DNA of 16,579 bases, taken from positions 1-16,579 of the forward strand of contig JBHHYR010000072.1 of assembly GCA_046757585.1 (NCBI GenBank), read 5' to 3'. Of the stretch, positions 13,687 through 16,579 are shown piece by piece. Both the position numbers and the translations under genes were made by a program. Under the pieces are notes generated by a model. The model searched no databases. It had not been told where the DNA came from and saw only the letters and a list, made by a program, of their open reading frames with translations. Origin of the DNA: JBHHYR01 sp046757585. GTDB taxonomy: Bacteria; Desulfobacterota; Binatia; HRBIN30. Numbering within the stretch: position 1 is the stretch's first letter; the number at the start of each line of letters is the position of its first letter.

Positions 13687-14158
13687 TCACCATCCGGCGG
13701 TAGGCGCCGCGGAAGTAGAGCAGCGGTTCCCCATCGTGGGCGCCGCCGGCCTCTACCTGACCGAGGAAAATGGTGTGGTCGCCGCCGTCGAAGATATCGA
13801 CGGTGCGGCAGTCCAGGTAGCCGAGTGCACCCGATAAGATCGGCGCACCGGTCTCGCCGCGGCGCACGGGCAGCGCGCTGAACTTGTCGCCTCCGGAGAC
13901 CGCAAACCGTTGCGAGAGGTGCTCATCCTCAGCAGCTAAAAAGTTGACCGCGAAAACGCGTGAGGCTTCGAAATGGGGGTAACTCTCGGAACCCTTATCG
14001 ATACAGACCAGTACCAGCGGTGGCTCGAGGGATACCGAGGTAAATGCCGTGGCTGTCAGACCGTACGGCGCGCCGTCCTTACCCACCGTGGTGACGATGG
14101 TCACACCGGCAGCGAAGCAGCCGAGGACGGTGCGGAACTCTTGCTTTTGTACCGGCAT
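13652..14158 (-). CDS. Flavin reductase-like domain protein (HpaC/RutF type)
   Basis: 168 aa FMN-binding split-barrel protein. Family elements seen: FAAGVTIVTT (15-24), PYGLTATAFTSVSLEPPLVLV (31-51), FAVNFLAAEDEHLSQRFA (69-86), DKFSAL, APILSGALGYLDCR (105-118), HTIFLGQV (128-135) and PLLYFRGAYRRM (145-156). Such proteins use NAD(P)H to reduce free FMN or FAD, often for a two-component monooxygenase. The ATG at 14158 was chosen because it starts just before the conserved domain and has GGAG about ten bases upstream; a GTG at 14215 is open but adds a Cys/Arg/Gly-rich, non-homologous segment overlapping the upstream gene. The DUF2889 gene ends 16 bp upstream. The last 11 residues are encoded by simple repeats. 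No oxygenase partner is in the window. Confidence 0.9.
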   Translation of the reverse strand: MPVQKQEFRTVLGCFAAGVTIVTTVGKDGAPYGLTATAFTSVSLEPPLVLVCIDKGSESYPHFEASRVFAVNFLAAEDEHLSQRFAVSGGDKFSALPVRRGETGAPILSGALGYLDCRTVDIFDGGDHTIFLGQVEAGGAHDGEPLLYFRGAYRRMVKAESGKPKADG

Positions 14159-14174
14159 ACGCCGCAGTCTCCGG

Positions 14175-15197
14175 TCACCGTTCCCGCCACATCGGCATTG
14201 CCAGCAGCGGCCCACCTGCCCGCCACATGTGACAGGAGTCGACCGCGGCGTGCGGGCTCTCGGCGCGCCGGGGACGCATCTCCAGCTCTTCGACCAGACT
14301 GGGCATGCACTGGATCATCGCCGGCCCGAGCATGAACAGCAGGTGCTGCAGCGGCTCGAGGCCCTCCTGCAGTGCAAACAACTGCTGCACCTGCGCCGTA
14401 TACCCTTTCTGCATGGTTTTCCCGACGAGCGCGCCGACAGTCGCAATCCGCTCCCACCCCCCCAGCACGTCCATCCCCGGCCCGCAACGCCGGACGCGGC
14501 CGGCGCTCGCAGTGATTGTCATGCTCGGCACCTCCACTTCCACGTCGGCCGTTGCTTCGAACGATTCCTCCAACTCCTCTTCGAGGGGCAAGGCGTTGGC
14601 ACCAGGCGGATAGAGCAGATCAAACAGCATCCCGCGTAAGACCAGATGGAGCCCTTCCCCCTTCATGCCGTCGATGATCAGGCTACGCGCGAACACCGGG
14701 CTCCCCGCCGCGGCGGTCGCGCGGGTCGGGCCACGCCGCTTCCGCTCGCGATCCACTACCGATGCGATTGCGGGCCCGAGTAGCCGCAGCAGCGTAAACA
14801 CGTGAAAGCAGCCGCGCGGGCCACCGACCTGATTCACCAAGGCTGTCCCGTACCCGTCCTGCAGCGAGACGCCGACCAAGCCTTGTACGTTCGGCAACCG
14901 GTCCGGGCAGCCCTCGCCGCGGGTTGCTGGACTTCCGGCAAAGGGGAACGCCGACATCGACGGTTGAATACGGCGGATGCGGAGCGTGGGATACGCGAGC
15001 TCCAGCTGTACCGCCATGTCATGCACCACGCCGGGGCCTTGCAGCTTGCCACCCAGGGGGACAATGCCGCGTTTGCGTAAATCGAAAATCCGCCCATCCG
15101 CAACCACGCTGTCATCCTCCCCCCAGGTGAGGCGCAGCGAAATCATGCGCGTGTGCAGCGGAGTCAACAACATCGTACTAGGCTCGGCACAGTCCAC
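14175..15197 (-). CDS. DUF2889 protein
   Basis: 340 aa from the GTG at 15197; an ATG at 15173 would give 332 aa. The N-terminal 150 residues match DUF2889: LHTRMISLRLTW (14-25), DGRIFDLRKRG (34-44), VVHDMAVQLELAYPTLRIRR (57-76), LVGVSLQDGYGTALVNQVGG (107-126), then GCFHVFTLLRLLGPA (129-143). Cys130 and His132 sit where the family has GCTH. The second half (about 160-340) is unusual for this family and not recognised; it is alpha-rich, with EEELEESFEATADVEVEVPS and a long QQLFALQEGLEPLQHLL helix. The GTG has an AGGAGG 11 bases upstream, but that purine tract belongs to a hairpin repeat; the ATG lacks a Shine-Dalgarno. It is 16 bp upstream of the flavin reductase, so one transcript is likely. 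Function unknown; the family is often seen near aromatic or steroid catabolism genes. Confidence 0.75.
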   Translation of the reverse strand: MDCAEPSTMLLTPLHTRMISLRLTWGEDDSVVADGRIFDLRKRGIVPLGGKLQGPGVVHDMAVQLELAYPTLRIRRIQPSMSAFPFAGSPATRGEGCPDRLPNVQGLVGVSLQDGYGTALVNQVGGPRGCFHVFTLLRLLGPAIASVVDRERKRRGPTRATAAAGSPVFARSLIIDGMKGEGLHLVLRGMLFDLLYPPGANALPLEEELEESFEATADVEVEVPSMTITASAGRVRRCGPGMDVLGGWERIATVGALVGKTMQKGYTAQVQQLFALQEGLEPLQHLLFMLGPAMIQCMPSLVEELEMRPRRAESPHAAVDSCHMWRAGGPLLAMPMWRER

Positions 15198-15211
15198 GCG
15201 AGCACCAGCCT

Positions 15212-15245
15212 CCTCGCCCTCCGGGAGAGGATTGAGGTGAGGGGG
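15212..15245. repeat. Hairpin repeat upstream of the DUF2889 gene
   Basis: CCTCGCCC (15212-15219) pairs with GGGAGAGG (15223-15230) with one mismatch around a three-base loop, followed by ATTGAGGTGAGGGGG (15231-15245). The composition matches a widespread type of small GC-rich dispersed palindrome. On the minus strand it lies in the leader of the DUF2889 gene and supplies the AGGAGG near its GTG. Confidence 0.5.
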
Positions 15246-15366
15246 TCCGATAACTTCTTCCTTGTTTCATCGGGGCATTCCGCGTCCGGTCAGCGTGCAG
15301 ATGTGGTACTCTTGTCATCCCCCCACCGTGACCCTTTCCCTGAGAAGGAACCACCATTTGTTCCGC

Positions 15367-16563
15367 TCACACGATCCCCTTCTCGCGCAACGCGGCAATG
15401 GCGGGCGCAGCCATACCTAGCAGGTGCCCCAGCACCTCGTCCGTTGCCTCGCCGAGCAGCGGAGCTGGCCGCACCTCAGTGCGCGAATCGGACAAGTGCA
15501 GCGGGTTCCCAGGCATGGTGAAGGTTCCAGCCTGCGGATGCTCGACGTCCACAATCATACCGCGTTCCCTGAGGTGGCGGTCATTGATGACATCGGCGGT
15601 GTCGAACACCGCGCTGCACGGCACACCGGCCTTCGCCAGCGTGTGCATCACCTCCCATTTGTCCCGCTGCCGTGTCCAGCTGGCAATCATATCGAATACC
15701 GCCTCGCGGTGCTGGTTCCGTTCCCGGATCTCGGTGTAGCGGGGATCACCGACGAGGTCGCTGCGCCCGATGCACTGCAGCAACGCCTCCCACATCTGCC
15801 GGGTGGTGAGGAAGAGGTAGACGTAGTCGTTGGCGCCGCCAGGCGCACACGGGTACAGATCGACGGGCACCAGCTGCGGCACGCTGTTCCCCATCCGGGC
15901 CACGGGCGTGTTGGTCACGTACTGGCCAAGCATCCTGACCCGCATGAAGTTGACCACGGCCTCCTGCATCGCCACTTCCACCTTCTGCCCCCGGCCCGTA
16001 CGTTGCCGCTGCACTACCGCCGCCAGGATACCCGCAGCCGCATGGACGCCGCTGCCGGTGTCACCAAGGGTGGGGCCCGGGGCACAGGGCGGTGAGTCCG
16101 GAAAGCCGGTGACACTAAGCGCCCCGCCCGCTGCCTGTGCGACGGTGTCGAAGCACTTGTAGGCAGCGTACGGCCCGGAGCTGCCGAACCCCTTGATCGT
16201 CGCGTAGATCAGTGGCGGGTGGATGGCGCGCAGCGTGTCGTAGTCGAGGCCGAGCCGTTCCATCACCCCGAACGCGAAGTTCTCGACCAACACATCGCAA
16301 TGTGGCACCAGCCGCTTGAAGAGGGAACGGCCTTCTTCCGTGCGCAGGTTGAGGGTGACGCTGCGCTTATTCGCGTTGAGCACCAGGAAGTAGAACGAAT
16401 CCTTCCCCGCTCTGACCCCGAAAGACGACCGGCCCGGCTCCCCGTGCTGGGGTGGCTCGACCTTGATGATTTCCGCTCCCAGAAAGCCTAGGAGCTCCGT
16501 GCAGGACGTGCCCGCTTCGAACTGGGTGAGATCAAGCACCCGCAATCCACTCAACGCCTGCAT
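15367..16563 (-). CDS. CaiB/BaiF family III CoA-transferase
   Basis: 398 aa, normal length for a family III CoA-transferase, which moves CoA between carboxylic acids through an aspartyl-CoA intermediate. Seen in order: LRVLDLTQFEAGTSCTELLG (7-26), FLGAEIIKVEPP (27-38), LNANKRSVTLNLRTEEG (62-78), CDVLVENFAFGVMERLGLDY (89-108), ATIKGFGSSGPYA (121-133). Asp168 in TLGDTGSGVHAAAGILAA is the expected catalytic aspartate. The C-terminal domain has GVPCSAVFDTADVINDRHLRERGM. The ATG at 16563 has a good AAAGGGG Shine-Dalgarno. Its stop lies 169 bp upstream of the DUF2889 gene on the same strand, so co-transcription is possible. In this context it may activate a carboxylic acid for degradation; the substrate cannot be read from sequence. 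Confidence 0.93.
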   Translation of the reverse strand: MQALSGLRVLDLTQFEAGTSCTELLGFLGAEIIKVEPPQHGEPGRSSFGVRAGKDSFYFLVLNANKRSVTLNLRTEEGRSLFKRLVPHCDVLVENFAFGVMERLGLDYDTLRAIHPPLIYATIKGFGSSGPYAAYKCFDTVAQAAGGALSVTGFPDSPPCAPGPTLGDTGSGVHAAAGILAAVVQRQRTGRGQKVEVAMQEAVVNFMRVRMLGQYVTNTPVARMGNSVPQLVPVDLYPCAPGGANDYVYLFLTTRQMWEALLQCIGRSDLVGDPRYTEIRERNQHREAVFDMIASWTRQRDKWEVMHTLAKAGVPCSAVFDTADVINDRHLRERGMIVDVEHPQAGTFTMPGNPLHLSDSRTEVRPAPLLGEATDEVLGHLLGMAAPAIAALREKGIV

Positions 16564-16579
16564 ATCACCCCTTTCTCAG

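Overview
The window is GC-rich bacterial chromosome, densely coded on both strands, with no rRNA, tRNA, CRISPR array, insertion sequence or phage gene recognised. It holds 15 protein genes, and no gene-free stretch exceeds about 215 bp. The content is a MaoC hydratase, a thiolase, a CaiB/BaiF CoA-transferase, DUF2889, a flavin reductase, a vertebrate-type ferredoxin, a Tat-exported GMC dehydrogenase and ExbB/ExbD. This suggests a Gram-negative, environmental, acyl-CoA-metabolising heterotroph. A deltaproteobacterial or Binatota-like lineage would fit, but that is inference from gene content only.

Left arm (37-3367, minus strand): a PLP-dependent ACC deaminase/D-cysteine desulfhydrase-like enzyme is followed by a Tat-signal small subunit and a GMC flavoprotein with a Cys-x5-Cys-x3-Cys cluster motif. 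The last two look like the gamma and alpha subunits of an FAD-dependent glucose dehydrogenase-type complex. The electron-accepting cytochrome would be expected just beyond the left edge.

Centre-left (3475-8191, plus strand): exbB and exbD overlap and are followed by a Ycf46-type AAA ATPase, a small XRE regulator 16 bp later, and a Ycf45/SpoIIIAA-like ATPase with a C-terminal R3H-like domain. The last gene appears to have its own promoter and a hairpin leader. This is the most unusual grouping in the window: a proton-channel pair without TonB/TolA, next to two poorly understood conserved ATPases and a DNA-binding protein.

Centre-right (8302-13162, minus strand): glmU comes first, then a UbiB/AarF-type atypical kinase, a mesaconyl-CoA hydratase-like MaoC protein (stop/start codons share one base) and a thiolase. 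Both glmU and the UbiB gene have good sigma70-like promoters whose predicted start points fall on, or within two bases of, the start codon, so leaderless transcripts are likely. A perfect 13-bp hairpin lies between the two genes.

Right arm (13283-16563): a 2Fe-2S ferredoxin (+) converges on a DUF2889-flavin reductase pair (-). A CaiB/BaiF CoA-transferase (-) lies upstream of that pair. Together with the thiolase and hydratase these suggest a degradative acyl-CoA pathway with a flavin-dependent redox step; the substrate cannot be read from the sequence.
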